A stretch of 64,000 nucleotides of DNA from Smallanthus sonchifolius. Lineage: Eukaryota > Streptophyta > Magnoliopsida > Asterales > Asteraceae. The stretch covers positions 79,367,501 to 79,431,500 of the forward strand of contig CM042021.1 in NCBI GenBank assembly GCA_023525975.1, given 5' to 3'. The notes under the pieces were generated by a model that worked only from the letters and a program-made list of their open reading frames with translations, searched no databases and was not told the origin of the DNA. The position numbers and the translations under genes were made by a program. Below, in pieces: positions 23,067 through 35,176 of the stretch; positions within the stretch are counted from its first letter, which is position 1, and each line of letters starts with the position of its first letter.

Positions 23067-25830
23067 TGTGACACTTCTGATTTTCACTACTTGTACTCAT
23101 TCTAGACTTATCAATGAAAATCCGCATGACATTTCATTTTACTTGAAATCCTATTCAGACGTTGTTACAATACTAGTTCATATGTGAAACATTACGTTTA
23201 TGCTTGATTTCAAAGACTTATACTTATCTGTGATTGATTCATGGATCGCACGTAGACTTAATTGATCTTTATGATACATTAAATACACATGAACCACCCC
23301 CATACATCTCAAACATGTTCTTACAACCAATTCAATGTGAATTGATGCTTAAAAGTACTAGTTAGTACTTTCGTGCGATCGTTCGCCTTTTAAACCGTCG
23401 TTAACTACGTACCGTCCACGACCGAAAAATCGTTTAACATGACATTAATTTATGTTTTAAATGTTTAAAATATTCATTTCTTTAATTAAAACAAAGTTTG
23501 TTTGCAAAACTTTCCTTAAATAAATCCTGAAATTCGAAAAACGATCAAAAAGTCCGTTTTCTCGCCCACCGATCGCCAACTACTATACGCGAATAATGTA
23601 ATTTTAACTTAAATTTTTTTTAGCTAAACATACTCTTTTTGTTATGACAATCAACTTTAATGTTGAAAACATTTGCCAATTTCGCTTAGAAATGCTTAAA
23701 ATCGCAATTTTCGAATGCGCGCACTCAACCGGATCAAGCTAGGACCCAACCCACCTACTCTTGGACCTAGCCCAAGCAAGAAATCACAATAAACCCAGCC
23801 CCATTGAGGAAAATTTCGCAGATTTGAGGTCCCTAAAACCCTAAATTGCTTTCCAAGACATTCCATATTTACACCCCTTCAACCATTAGTATAAATAGGA
23901 GGCTTAGGATCTTGTTTTCTTTGCTAATTCTCCCTCAAACACTCCCAACCCCTCCTAAGTTGTGAAATCCCTTCCCAACCTTGAAGATTTCGAAAATCCC
24001 TTAGAGGATTCCAAGAGTTTGAAGATCAAACAAGTAAGTAACCCTCCGAAGTTGAATACCGTCTTTTTATTTTATTCTTTCTTCATCCCCTCAATCTTTT
24101 TCTATTTTCTATCCATGATCACTTGATCATGTGAAACCTCAGCCCTAAAAACCCTTTAATAATCTTAATCAAACTAATAAATCAAGCTAACATCACCAAC
24201 TAACAAACAAAGGATCCCGTTTGCAATGGCGGCTATGCCGTCGCATTCTACGAATCCTCAAGACACCTATTGCAAAAGTGGCTCTGCCGATGCTTTAGTA
24301 TGTTCTTGCTAACTTAAAACATGTTATTTTATCAATATTATCACTTATATGAACTCACACGCTAATTAAATATAGAATCCGCTTGCTCGTGTCGGCTATG
24401 CCGATTGCATTCTGTGATTCTCCAAAACGCTTCTGTGAATATCATGGCTAGACCGGTGACACGGGACGTTTTGGCTAACCTAATATGATTATATTATGTA
24501 TAATAACATAATAACATTCGTCTAATTTTTATTTGCGTGTTCGGTAATCTTAAAACCCTAAACGGACCACTTAAGTGCAACCATTGATTTTGGACAGAAA
24601 CTGTGCTGAATTTAACTGAGCGTAACTTGACCATAATTAATCTAAACTGAGCAAACTCAATTTCCACGACGTAGTTCACCGAATTTCCTTTCCAACCATA
24701 ATTGGATCGTTTTCTAATTCAAAAGTATGACTCCGTAGTAGCCAAAACGGGACAGAAACCTTTTTCAGTACCTTCTTTCTTGTTGGACTATTTTAGCTAT
24801 GATCCGAGACTCATATGGAAAAACTTTCTAAACGAAACTTCTTCGGGACTACTTAAACTAATTCCCTGTAAAATTTCAAAATTTTTAGACGTCATTTGAT
24901 ATTTTTAACAATCCCGTTTCTGTTCAGCTACTTTGCTGTCCAAATCTGAAAATCAACTAAAACTCTATTTTTGCAACTAATTCTTAATCTTATGACCCGA
25001 ACCGCCTATCTAACACTCGTAACCATCGAACCTACCCTAAAACTGGTTTATTTATTTGTTTAGGGTCTGGTCCGTGATTCATCTCGTCTATTCGTTCAAG
25101 TTTCTTATCTCGTCTAGCTTTCAAGGTTAGACTTCATAACCCCACTTTATTCAAATCGTTTTTGGGGAAACATGTACGCGTTGGCACGTATTAAAACACG
25201 TTTTCAAACAATTCTAAAACAAGCGAATCATATATGTATGTGAGTAAATGAACACAACATGATAAACGTTAAACTTGCAAATCCTTAACTTGAAACTTTC
25301 AAGCCAACGGTAGTACAGATATGGGCCATAGGATGGAAATCGCATATACTTTATGGACAACTTTTAGTTGGACATCTTATTCGTTATTAGTGCAACTTGC
25401 GAGTTGTACCACTTATTCGTTACTCATCATTTTAGGTTGGATTTGCTAATCATGTGTTTGTTTTATTACGTGCTATATGATGATCTTGGAATATGAATTG
25501 TCACATTTGCCAAACTTATACTTTTATTAAACCTGTGATTTCTCACCAACTATTTTTAGTTGACACTTGTTTTTCGTACATGTTTCAGGTGATTAAGCTC
25601 GTGATAGGTCAAGTCAATATCACATAGGATTTGCCTAGATATCAATTGAAGAATCTTATTTTAAGTTGCTTGTCTTTTGAACATGTTATATGTTTGGTTT
25701 AATTCGAAACTTATGTAATTGGGATTTTTTTTAATATTATGAAACTTTAATAGTAAATGTCTTTATTCCATTGTGTTCTTTTGTCAATTAAGTCGCACCC
25801 GTGGTTAAGATGCACGGTTGGGGTGTGACA
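23067..25830 (+). repeat. 3' LTR of element C
   Basis: 2,764 bp, near-copy of 14941-17707 with scattered substitutions, ending in GGGTGTGACA followed by the CCAAG duplication (25831-25835). TATA box at 23890. Its second donor-like site is altered to CAAGGTTAG. Confidence 0.95.
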
Positions 25831-25835
25831 CCAAG

Positions 25836-27314
25836 GCAACTCAAGGTGAGAATGTTTCTCTTCAAACATCCTTCACTGAGAGGAATCCCAGGAGCCAAGA
25901 AAACCTGGGTGATAGGGATGCAGAGGCTAGGCCTAAGGCCCCATCTAGTTCCAAAGATTCCATAACTGTGGATGAGGACAGACTGAAGCTTCATAACTTG
26001 GAATTGACGACCAGGGTGGCTATGCTAGAGGCTGAAGTGTCCAAATTAAGACACCAAGTCTTTATGCATGAAGCCCATCAATGCCAAACTGTGACTTCTG
26101 ATTCCCTTGTATTAGTGGGAACTCAAACAAATCTCTCTCTATGCACAGATGCAACTATAAAGGGGGAGATAGTTACTACTGAAAACGACACTGATAGTAT
26201 GGAGGATTGGATACAAGAGCAGGTTGCCTTTCAAAGAACAATATTTCAGTCTGCCTTTGTTCAAGTCCATGATTTGATGCCTCCCAAAGATGAAGAAGAA
26301 GTGATATCTAAAGAATGGAAGTTAGTGATCAGGGCTGTAGATGAAGTATTCCCTGAGGACATGAAAATTGAAGATGAAGATGAAGAAATACCTATCTTAG
26401 TCACTATACTTCCAGTTGCTGATGCTTTCTCAAGACAAGCTATATCCCCTCATTTCCCACTAACTGCACACAATCAGGAATTTGACTACATTTTGTCATG
26501 GGGATATGATGGACTATCTCAAAGATTTTAGATTGGGTGGGAATTTGTTGGAGTCATAGAGCTTATATTGGATAACCTAAATTTGTTTGAAATCCTGACC
26601 CTGCACCTAATTGAAAGTGTTAACACTTCCAAGAACGTATATGTCAGGCTTGCCATTGAAAGGTTTCATGATATATGTGAAGAAAATATGCCTCGGTTTG
26701 AGAAGTTCCTTGAATAAGCAAAAAGGGTGGCTTATTCAAGACTTGAGGATGTAGAAGCAGAGTCCTCAAGAGTGGCAGAAGAAAGACATGAAAGGCAAAG
26801 CCAACAAATGGAGCTGATAAGAAGCAGGATCTTAACAGAAGAACAAGTCCTATGTTTAAGAAAATTCATGTATAATGAGGTGGTTAGAGGCCTGGAAATT
26901 CAGGGGTGGTCAAGCACTGAGCCTTCAGGGTTTTAATTCTTTCTGTGTGATGGATCTACATTCATAATCAACAATATCCATGAGATCCTACTGCTCAATC
27001 CCGCCTTCCTTTGTAAGGTATTTGAACTCAGATCACACATCTGCAATGTCAACTCCAAGAAAAGTTAAGAAATGATCACCATTGTCAAATCCTTTCTTGA
27101 GAAGGAGGGATGGATTGCAATGGATGAATCTGATTTAGACTTGTCCCTTCCCTCTTCTCCAACTATCATCATAAACACTGAAGAAGAATCTGCAAGAAAA
27201 GAGAAACATAAGATTATGACAGAATGCAAGGAAGTAACTGCAGAAGAATGGAAGAAAGTGGAGATGAAAATTTTGTCCCCCCTTCGTCCTCTCCTCAAAT
27301 TGCCAATGAAGCTG
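25836..27314 (+). pseudogene. ORF3 of element B, middle part
   Basis: Continues ORF3 after element C. The coiled coil RLKLHNLELTTRVAMLEAEVSK (about 25980-26050) and the motif SWGYDGLSQRF (about 26495-26530) align with A's ORF3 in the same order. One frame covers the whole stretch with stops at 26529, about 26715, 26934 and about 27066. The end (EEWKKVEMKILSPLRPL) is cut by Ty3 element D, whose AGCTG duplication occupies 27310-27314. It resumes at 37233. Confidence 0.75.
27310..27314 (+). repeat. Target-site duplication AGCTG (left) of element D
   Basis: AGCTG before TGTGACAACC is repeated at 37228-37232 after the element. Confidence 0.95.
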
Positions 27315-28154
27315 TGTGACAACCCGACATTTCAGGTCAATATCCGTACACATTATAAACAAGTTTACATTATAATTATTTTTGTGATTTATTTAATTTC
27401 GCAAACAAGGACTTTAGAGTCTAACAAAAACCGAGCATTGTCTCAGTTCACATTTGGTAATTCTAGGAGTTACCGGTTCACATACACTTATAACCCGAAT
27501 AAATTCGAACACTAGTGGTTAAAATAAATAACCAGAAAAATATATATATATTATTTTACACAAACTTGACGTAGAGCGATAAATTATTTTGGAATAAATT
27601 TATTATACCGTAGGGAAAATAAACCGAATTAAACTACCCCTTTTTAAACTCTAATTGGTATTAATACCTAAATCTAATTGTTTTGTTATTATAACCCAAA
27701 CCCCCCAACCCACCCTTGACTTTTGGCCGAAAAAGCCAGAGAAACCCCCTCCCTTACTCGACCCATACCTCACTGAGAAAACTCACATATAACCATACTC
27801 GCTTCAATCATTTTTCTCACAATTCCCATTCATCACACTCATTTCATACGGCAAATTCTCCATTTATCTTCAAAATCAAAGCCAAGTTTTAAGACAAAAA
27901 CCATCAGGATTCAGTGTTTTCAAGTGTTTCTGAAAAGGGTTTAGCAAAAGATTCAAGATCATCTCTTTTTCGCTCATCATCATCGCCACTGTTTTAAAGG
28001 TAAAAACTCGATATTTTCATATTATTTTCTTAAAATCCGGAGCCAAACATGCAAAATGTTCAAACACAAGTAAGATAACAAGAAAAGTGTATCAAATTCA
28101 AAGTTTAAAACATAAAAATATGCAGGACTGATTCTGTCAAACAGAAGTCCAGTA

Positions 28155-28373
28155 ATCGAAACTAGGAGTTTCGATTTAACTCAATCGAAACTAGGAGTTT
28201 CGATACCTGTTGATCCATCGAAACTAGGAGTTTCGATGCCTTTTACTCAATCGAAACTAGGTAGTTTCGATAGCAAATACTCAATCGAAACTAGGTAGTT
28301 TCGATACCTTATTCTCCATCGAAACTAAGTAGTTTCGACACACATATTCTCCATCGAAACTAAGTAGTTTCGA
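28155..28373 (+). repeat. Array of seven ATCGAAACT/AGTTTCGAT hairpins, 5' LTR of D
   Basis: Seven 21-22 nt palindromes start at 28155, 28184, 28217, 28250, 28284, 28318 and 28353, 29-35 nt apart. Arms are ATCGAAACT and AGTTTCGAT with loops AGG (first three), AGGT (next two) or AAGT (last two). The intervening spacers are dissimilar while the palindromes are kept. They lie between the donor-like 28000 and acceptor-like 28541 sites. The same array is in the 3' LTR. Confidence 0.95.
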
Positions 28374-28541
28374 CACCTGTACAACAGTCCCAGTTGGGCA
28401 GTAACTCAAAACTATTTTACAACAAAACATGTGTTGAACAACTAAGGAGATATTCAAACAAAAACGACCAGATTTACAAGGTCGGTGAACAATTTACAAT
28501 TAAGACGTTGGTCTTAACAACAATTTACCCTTGGTATCTAG

Positions 28542-28602
28542 GGTACAAATAGTCAAGGTTGACTACAACAAGTATTATTTCAAGTATATACACACACTCA
28601 AG
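28542..28602 (+). promoter_or_regulatory. Putative leader mini-exon of LTR D
   Basis: 61 nt between ATCTAG|GG (28541) and CAAG|GTGAGTTT (28602/28603), with TTTTCAG|GTAA ending at 29097. It has the same layout as in LTRs K, C, H and F. Confidence 0.45.
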
Positions 28603-29369
28603 GTGAGTTTCACGGCCCCTTTTTACTGTTTTCAATATTTGGGGGAAAAACATACTTACAACTATTTTATGGGATAACAAGAGAATAAGACACGACTTTA
28701 TGTTTACATGGGATGAGAACAACACATTGGAGGCCGCTAAAGTCCCCTGGAACAACATAGTAACCATTAACTGTAGCCTAGGGTCCTATGAATAGTACTA
28801 TGGAGAGTGACGTCTCCCGGTCATGGTTAGTCGCGCTAACCACAATCTGGAGGATTTATGGCCGCATAGAACCTGATAACGCTTATTAGGGGCTCACACA
28901 TGTCATGGTTTGGTTACGCCTCATGTATGAACATATTATTTGTATTCCTAGCTAGTTTACAAATGGGTCAACAATTCTTATTCTGCTTATCTCATGCAAC
29001 TGAATTATTTATGAACAAATGAAGTTTACAAAGAACAATTTGATTAAACCTGTGAACTCACCAACCTTGTGTTGACGATTTTAAGTATGTTTTTCAGGTA
29101 ACTGAACGTGATTTCAAGGTTAGCAATGTAGATTACATGCATGCACGATGGATACTACTCAAGGAGGATTTCCCTTGTATAACTCATTGAATTGAGTCAT
29201 ATTTGTGAAATCTTAACTTTTTGTAAACTCAGATTATGTTTTTGTAATGTATAATCTTAATCTTGTTTATGTATCCATTTATCATGTATGTGTTTGCGGT
29301 AATCATATGCTTTGGAAACCAGTGAACGTCGTGCCTCGCGTTTCCGCCTTGGCGGGGTGTGACAGAAAT

Positions 29370-29380
29370 TGGTATCAGAG
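29370..29380 (+). other. Primer binding site (initiator-Met tRNA), element D
   Basis: TGGTATCAGAG, matching the initiator-Met primer site except for the last position of the usual 12, five bases after the LTR. Confidence 0.9.
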
Positions 29381-29511
29381 TCATTGATTATAGCGAACTA
29401 GGAATCTAAATTGGAACCTAGTCTATAATCTAAATGACTCACTAAAACGTTTTCACTGCATAAGTATTGTATAACCAGTCATTTTGTCATATGGATATTG
29501 TAGTCACAAGC

Positions 29512-30270
29512 ATGTCGACACATTCACATTCTGATCCCGTCTCTGACACTGAATCAAACGAGGAACTTTCCGCCTCACATCCCAAAAATCGAGTACAAAC
29601 CCGTAGCTCCACACCACCTAATGTCGCCTTGGGAAAACCGCCTATCGTCTACCGAAAGAAAAGCGGAGGACCAGTGAAGGTACAAAGCGCTAGAAAGAAG
29701 TTTCGACTTCCGCACAAGAGGACTCTAGCAGCCCGTGACCCGAAGGACTTAGAGACTGATAAAGAGCCATCAAGGAAACGACCCTGTTACCACCCTACCG
29801 TGGGAACTATCCGTTGGATGCCACGTACTCTGGCCCGATGGAGGGAGATGGAGAGCATCCCATCTACCTTTGAGCTCGGAGAGTCTTCAAACTCTCCAAC
29901 ACCCCTACCTCACACTGGGGAAGCCATAGAGCTCACTGTGCCTACCTTGGTAGCTCGCGTTCGTACGCATGAGGAGCGTCTTGATGATCTCCTAGATGAC
30001 ATCCGGGCACAGGGGGATGCAGCCACGCGACTTCGTCAAGGACTCGGATCCCGAGTTCAGACTCTAGATGACCGCACCCGAAACATACAGGATGCCACTA
30101 ACTATCTGGAGTTGAGAGCCGACATGGACTGGCAGTTCACTGTCACTGTCCGAGACATGGTGGAGGCGCTGGAAGAAAGGACGTTGGCTGCAGAATTTGT
30201 GGCGAGAGCTAGCTTTGTCATGGCGGGACTTGCCATGATGATTGGATTGTACTCTCACTTCTTCTTTTAA
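29512..30270 (+). CDS. Upstream ORF of element D: coiled-coil protein with hydrophobic C-terminus
   Basis: An intact 252-residue ORF between primer site and gag. I chose the ATG giving MSTHSHSDPVSDTES because element C starts MSSYSAD at the same place. An in-frame ATG also exists at 29491. Layout: Ser/Thr-rich acidic N-terminus (1-45); basic region rich in Arg/Lys/Pro (46-100, ARKKFRLPHKRTLAARD); a predicted heptad-type helix (about 145-215, VRTHEERLDDLLDDIRAQGD); and a C-terminal hydrophobic segment ASFVMAGLAMMIGLYSHFFF (about 233-252) that looks like a tail anchor. It has no similarity that I recognise to gag, protease or envelope proteins. It is open although gag-pol next to it has three stops. 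It could act in particle assembly or membrane targeting, or simply be an upstream ORF controlling gag translation. Both are guesses. Confidence 0.6.
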   Translation: MSTHSHSDPVSDTESNEELSASHPKNRVQTRSSTPPNVALGKPPIVYRKKSGGPVKVQSARKKFRLPHKRTLAARDPKDLETDKEPSRKRPCYHPTVGTIRWMPRTLARWREMESIPSTFELGESSNSPTPLPHTGEAIELTVPTLVARVRTHEERLDDLLDDIRAQGDAATRLRQGLGSRVQTLDDRTRNIQDATNYLELRADMDWQFTVTVRDMVEALEERTLAAEFVARASFVMAGLAMMIGLYSHFFF

Positions 30271-30528
30271 ACCTATTACGGGCGGGTTGTGCCCGTAGTA
30301 CATTAAGTAGTTTAAAACTTTAGTACTGATGAGGTCATGTGAACCCATCCTTTTTGTATCCTTATCTTTTGGGAACAATGTACTATGTATGTTTTGACTA
30401 TGTATGTAATGGTTTATGTTGTAATGATAGTTGTTTACGTTTGATGTTGTTGTATCCTTATGTCATGATCTATCATTATTTTTATATAATGTTGTTTCTT
30501 TTTAATTGACATGATTAGAAAGAACGTC
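30271..30528 (+). other. Leader between upstream ORF and gag, element D
   Basis: Non-coding. A perfect hairpin at 30277-30297 has arms TACGGGC and GCCCGTA around GGGTTGT, seven bases after the upstream ORF stop. Otherwise T-rich with nothing recognised. Confidence 0.55.
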
Positions 30529-33500
30529 ATGGCACCTAAGCGTAGGACAACCCGTAACACTACTGGTGACAACAACGAGACAATTTCTCCAAATGTGGAA
30601 CAACTCATAGCACAACGAGTAGCTGCTGCTATGCAACAGTATGAGGCAAACCGAAATAGTGGAGGAGGAACCGGCAGTGGTACCGGCGGAGGAGGTGCAG
30701 GAGGTAGCGGTACAGCTGGAGGTTCCGGAGGTTCCGGAGGTAATGGAATAAATAAGCCGTAACACCTAGTCATGATCCGAATTAATGACGTTATGACTTG
30801 TAATTCTACAGATGCTCCAATTAGGAAGTGCTCTTACAAGACCTTTCTATCTTGCAAACCCCGTAACTTCAATGGCACTGAGGGTGCAGTTGGGCTAATG
30901 AGATGGATAGAGAAGATGGAATCGGTGATTGATATTAGTGAATGCACCGCTGACTGCATGGTGAAGTATTCTACATGCTCACTCACTGATAAAGCTTTAA
31001 CCTGGTGGAATTCACAAGTAAAGACTTTGGGAAGGCAGACAGCATATGAGTTGTCATGGGAAGACCTAAAAGCCATGATGATCGAGGAATACTGTCCTCG
31101 AAATGAGTTGCAAAAGATCGAATCTGAATTGTGGAATTTACAAATGACAGGAGACGATGTTGCTGGCTACACTGACCGATTCAATGAGTTAGCAATCTTG
31201 GTTCCACACATGGTTACCCCAGAATACAAGAAGGTTGAAAGATAATTGTGGGGTCTCGCACCTCAAATCCGAAGTCTGGTGACTTCATCGAACCCTATGG
31301 ATGCCAAGAGCGCCATAACTCTAGCTTTCAAGCTAAGGGATAATGCTGTACGTGATGGTTCGTTTGAGAAGAAGGAGACCGAAGGAGGGAAATCTGGAGA
31401 AAAGAGGAAATGGTTTGGAAAACCAATTAATCAAAACAAGAATCAAATTTACAAGAGACCTGAAACTATGAAAGCCTTTGTCGCCAACACTGTGGAACAA
31501 AAAGGATACCTTGGAGCACGACCAAGGTGTGACAATTGTGGATATCATCACAGTGGGAAGTGTACCCAATGTGGAAAATGTAAAAAGTATGGACATCTAG
31601 CCCATGACTGTAGGAGCAATGCGAATCAAGTAGCAGGAAAAGTCAACCCAGGCACAGAAAGGATGAATCAAGGATGCTTTGAGTGTGGAGATCCAAAGCA
31701 CTTCAGAAAAGACTGTCCAAAGTTGAAGAACCGAAACGACAATCAGGCCCGTGGAAGAGCATTTGTGATGGGAGCTGGTGACGCGCGACAAGATCCAAAC
31801 ATTGTCACTGCTACGTTCCCGATAAATAATCACTATGCCTCTATACTTTTCGATACGGGTGCTGATTTGAGTTTTGTGTCAAATGACTTTAAGTCCCTAC
31901 TCGGTATTAAGCCCAGTAAACTAGACCAAAAGTATACAATTGAATTAGCGAACGGAAAATTAATTAATACCGAAGAAGTCATTCAAGGTTGTACCTTATG
32001 TCTTAAAAATCACACATTTAGTATAGATCTGTTACCTGTTGACTTAGGAAGCTTTGACGTTGTTATTGGCATGGATTGGTTGTCAAAGAATCATGCAGAG
32101 ATTGTTTGTTTTGAGAAGATTGTCCAAATCCCACTCCCAAACGGAGAAATTCTTTCGATTCAAGGTGAGAAGAGTGGAGTAGCGTTAAGGATGATAAACT
32201 GCATGAAAGCTCGTAAGTACCTACGTAAAGGCTATTACGTATTCCTGGCTCACGTCGTCGAGAAGAAACCCGAGGAACGTCGACTTGAGGATATACCAAT
32301 CGTTAAGGATTATCCTGAAGTTTTTTCTGAAGACTTACCTGGATTACCACCACCGAGGCAAGTCGAATTCCGAATCGATTTGGTACCAGGATCCGCACCA
32401 ATTGCCCGATCACCATATCGATTAGCACCTTCTGAAATGCAGGAATTATCAAATCAACTTCAAGAGTTGCTTGATAAAGGTTTCATAAGACCGAGTTTCT
32501 CACCTTGGGGAGCTCCGGTCCTATTCGTAAAGAAAAAGGATGGAACCTTTAGAATGTGTATTGATTACCGAGAATTAAACAAGCTTACAATCAAAAACCG
32601 ATACCCACTTCCTCGAATAGACGATTTGTTCGATCAACTACAAGGTGCTAGCTTCTATTCTAAAATCGATCTACGTTCGGGGTATCATCAATTAAGAATC
32701 CAAGAAGAAGATGTACCAAAGACAGCATTTAGGACTCGTTACGGTCACTACGAATTCCTAGTTATGCCATTTGGTTTGACAAACGCACCAGCTGTTTTCA
32801 TGGATCTCATGAACCGCGTGTGCAAGCCATACTTGGATAAATTCGTGATTGTGTTCATCGATGACATATTAATATATTCACGAACCAAGGAGGATCATGA
32901 ACATCACCTGAAATTAATCTTAGAACTACTCAGAAACGAGAAACTTTACGCTAAAATCTCTAAGTGTGAGTTTTGGATCCGAGAAGTGCATTTTCTTGGA
33001 CATGTCATCAACAAGGAAGGAATTCACGTTGATCCATCAAAAATTGAAGCAATCAAAAACTGGGAAGCACCAAAGACTCCGACAGAAGTACGGCAATTTT
33101 TGGGTTTGGCCGGTTATTACAGACGATTCATCGAGAATTTTTCAAAAATAGCCTTGCCTTTAACCACATTAACCCAGAAAGAAAAGAAGTGTGATTGGAG
33201 TGACAAGCAGGAGTCAGCTTTTCAATTACTAAAGCAGAAGCTGTGTAGTGCACCAATTCTATCCCTTCCTGAGGGAATCGACAATTTTGTCATATACTGC
33301 GATGCATCACACCAAGGAGTTGGTTGTGTGTTAATGCAAAAAGACAAAGTCATCGCATATGCCTCACGACAACTAAAAGTGCACGAAAAGAATTATACGA
33401 CTCACGACTTGGAATTGGGTGCAGTTGTGTTTGCGCTCAAGATTTGGAGACATTATCTTTACGGTACAAGATGTACTATCTTTACTGATCACAAGAGTCT

Positions 33501-35142
33501 TCAACATATCTTTGATCAAAAGGAACTTAACATGAGACAACGTCGTTGGGTAGAACTACTAAACGACTATGATTGTGATATCAAGTACCATCCCGGTAAA
33601 GCCAATGTCGTAGCAGACGCCTTAAGTCGTAAAGAACGAGTTAAAACTCTTCGTGTTCGTGCCCTAGAATTGACAATTCACACGAATCTTACTACTCAAA
33701 TTCGGATGGCACAACAAGAGGCAATCAAAGAAGAAAACATTCAGAATGAAGCTTTACGAGGAATGATAAAGCAATTGGAGTCTAAGTCAGATGACACTTT
33801 ATACTTCATGAATAGAATTTGGGTGACCCGTTTTGGTAACTTACGGGAGTTAGTTATGGACGAAGCCCACAAGTCCAGGTACTCCATTCACCCAGGTTCA
33901 GATAAAATGTATAAGGATCTAAAAGAATTATATTGGTGGCCCAATATGAAAGGAGATATTGCCACATATGTCAGTAAATGCTTAACGTGTTCAAAAGTAA
34001 AAGCCGAACATCAGAAACCGTCTGGTTTATTACAACAACCTGAAATTCTCCAATGGAAATGGGAACAAATTTCTATGGATTTCATCACGAAATTACCCTG
34101 GACGTCTAGTGGTTATGATACCATATGGGTAATTGTCGACCGATTAACGAAATCTGCTCACTTTCTGCCAATGAAAGAAACTGACAAAACAGAGAAACTT
34201 ACAAGACTCTATGTTAAAGAAATTGTGGCAAGACACGGAGTGCCAATTTCTATTATTTCTGATAGATACAGCAGATTCGTGTCTAGAATCTGAAAATCAT
34301 TACAAGAAGCAATGGGCACACGTCTTGACATGAGCACGGCATATCACCCACAAACAGATGGTCAAAGTGAACGGACTATCCAGACACTAGAAGATATGCT
34401 CCGTGCGTGTGTAATTGATTTCGGAGGAAATTGGGATACTCATTTACCGTTAGCGGAGTTTTCCTACAATAACAGCTACCATACGAGCATTAAAGCAGCA
34501 CCGTTTGAAGCTTTATATGGTCGTAAATACCGCTCACCGCTATGTTGGGCGGAAGTTGGTGAAAAACATTTGACAGGCCCTGAGATTGTCCAGGAAACCA
34601 CTGATAAGATCTTCAAAATTAAGGACCGTCTGAAAGCGGCCCGAGATAGACAAAAGAGCTACGCTGACAACAGACGAAAACCATTAGAATTTCAAATTGG
34701 TGACCGAGTAATGTTAAAAGTCTCACCATGGAAAGGCGTTGCGAGGTTTGGTAACCGTGGTAAGCTCAATCCTAGATACGTTGGTCCGTTCGAAATACTG
34801 GCTAGGGTTGGCCCTGTAGCTTACAAACTCAAGCTACCACAAGAACTAAACAATGTACATGATACGTTTCATGTGTCAAATCTCAAAAAGTGTCTATCAG
34901 ACGAGACTTTGATCATACCGCCTGATGAAATTCACATTGACGATAAACTTCATTTCATCGAGCAACCAATTGAGATATCAGATTGGAAGGTTCAAAAGCT
35001 GAGACGTAGTCGGATCAAACTGGTTAAAGTACGTTGGAACTCAAAACGTGGTCCTGAGTATACATGGGAACGAGAGGACCAAATGAAAACAAAATACCCA
35101 TCCTTGTTTGAGGATGCACCAGTTCAAGAGGACACGAATTGA
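30529..35142 (+). pseudogene. gag-pol: gag-pol polyprotein of Ty3 element D
   Basis: The whole polyprotein lies in one frame from MAPKRRTTRN (parallel to MPPHRDP in C and MPPRRNI in F) to the stop at 35140, broken only by TAA at 30760, TAA at 31243 and TGA at 34291. Domains in order: gag with a Gly-rich linker and ALTWWNSQVKTLG; CCHC motifs CTQCGKCKKYGHLAHDC and CFECGDPKHFRKDC; protease ILFDTGADLSFVS; RT FIDDILIYSRT; RNase H IYCDASHQGVG and TDHKSLQHI; integrase HHCC (HPGSDKMYKD...CLTCSKVKAEH), MDFITKL, IISDRYSRF and PLAEFSYNN; chromodomain-like tail VQKLRRSRIKLVKVRW. The second catalytic Asp of integrase is kept in SDR. The first stop lies in a segment that could be removed as a 72-nt in-frame intron (30740-30811); see findings. 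The stops at 31243 and 34291 make the copy non-autonomous. Confidence 0.95.
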
Positions 35143-35164
35143 ATTTCGGGACGAAATTCTGTTA

Positions 35165-35176
35165 ACATGGGGAGAA
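35165..35176 (+). other. Polypurine tract, element D
   Basis: ACATGGGGAGAA immediately before the 3' LTR, after ATTTCGGGACGAAATTC. Confidence 0.85.

Larger units (their letters stand above)
14941..25830 (+). mobile_element. Complete Ty3 chromovirus (Tekay/Del-like) element C
   Basis: A 10.9-kb element with 2,767- and 2,764-bp LTRs (TGTGACA...TGTGACA), an initiator-Met primer site, a short upstream ORF, gag-protease-RT-RNase H-integrase with a chromodomain-like C-terminus, a polypurine tract and a 5-bp CCAAG duplication. The LTRs differ at several dozen positions by eye (roughly 2%), so it is older than element D. Gag-pol has one frameshift and two in-frame stops. It inserted into ORF3 of copia element B. 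Confidence 0.95.
27315..29364 (+). repeat. 5' LTR of element D
   Basis: TGTGACAACCCGACA... to ...GGCGGGGTGTGACA. Contains a weak TATA-like ACATATAACC near 27786, a donor-like AAAG|GTAAAA at 27999/28000, seven ATCGAAACT/AGTTTCGAT hairpins (28155-28373), the mini-exon 28542-28602, and TTTTCAG|GTAA ending at 29097. Confidence 0.95.

Noticed and set aside
28155..28373. Regularly spaced repeats resembling a CRISPR array
   Set aside because: The repeats are palindromic, 21-22 nt with 8-14 nt spacers, duplicated in both LTRs of a plant Ty3 element, and no cas genes are near.
30759..30811. Alternative 53-nt intron in gag of element D (donor GCC|GTAAC)
   Set aside because: 53 is not a multiple of three, so the join would leave the gag frame. 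The 72-nt alternative is kept as speculative.
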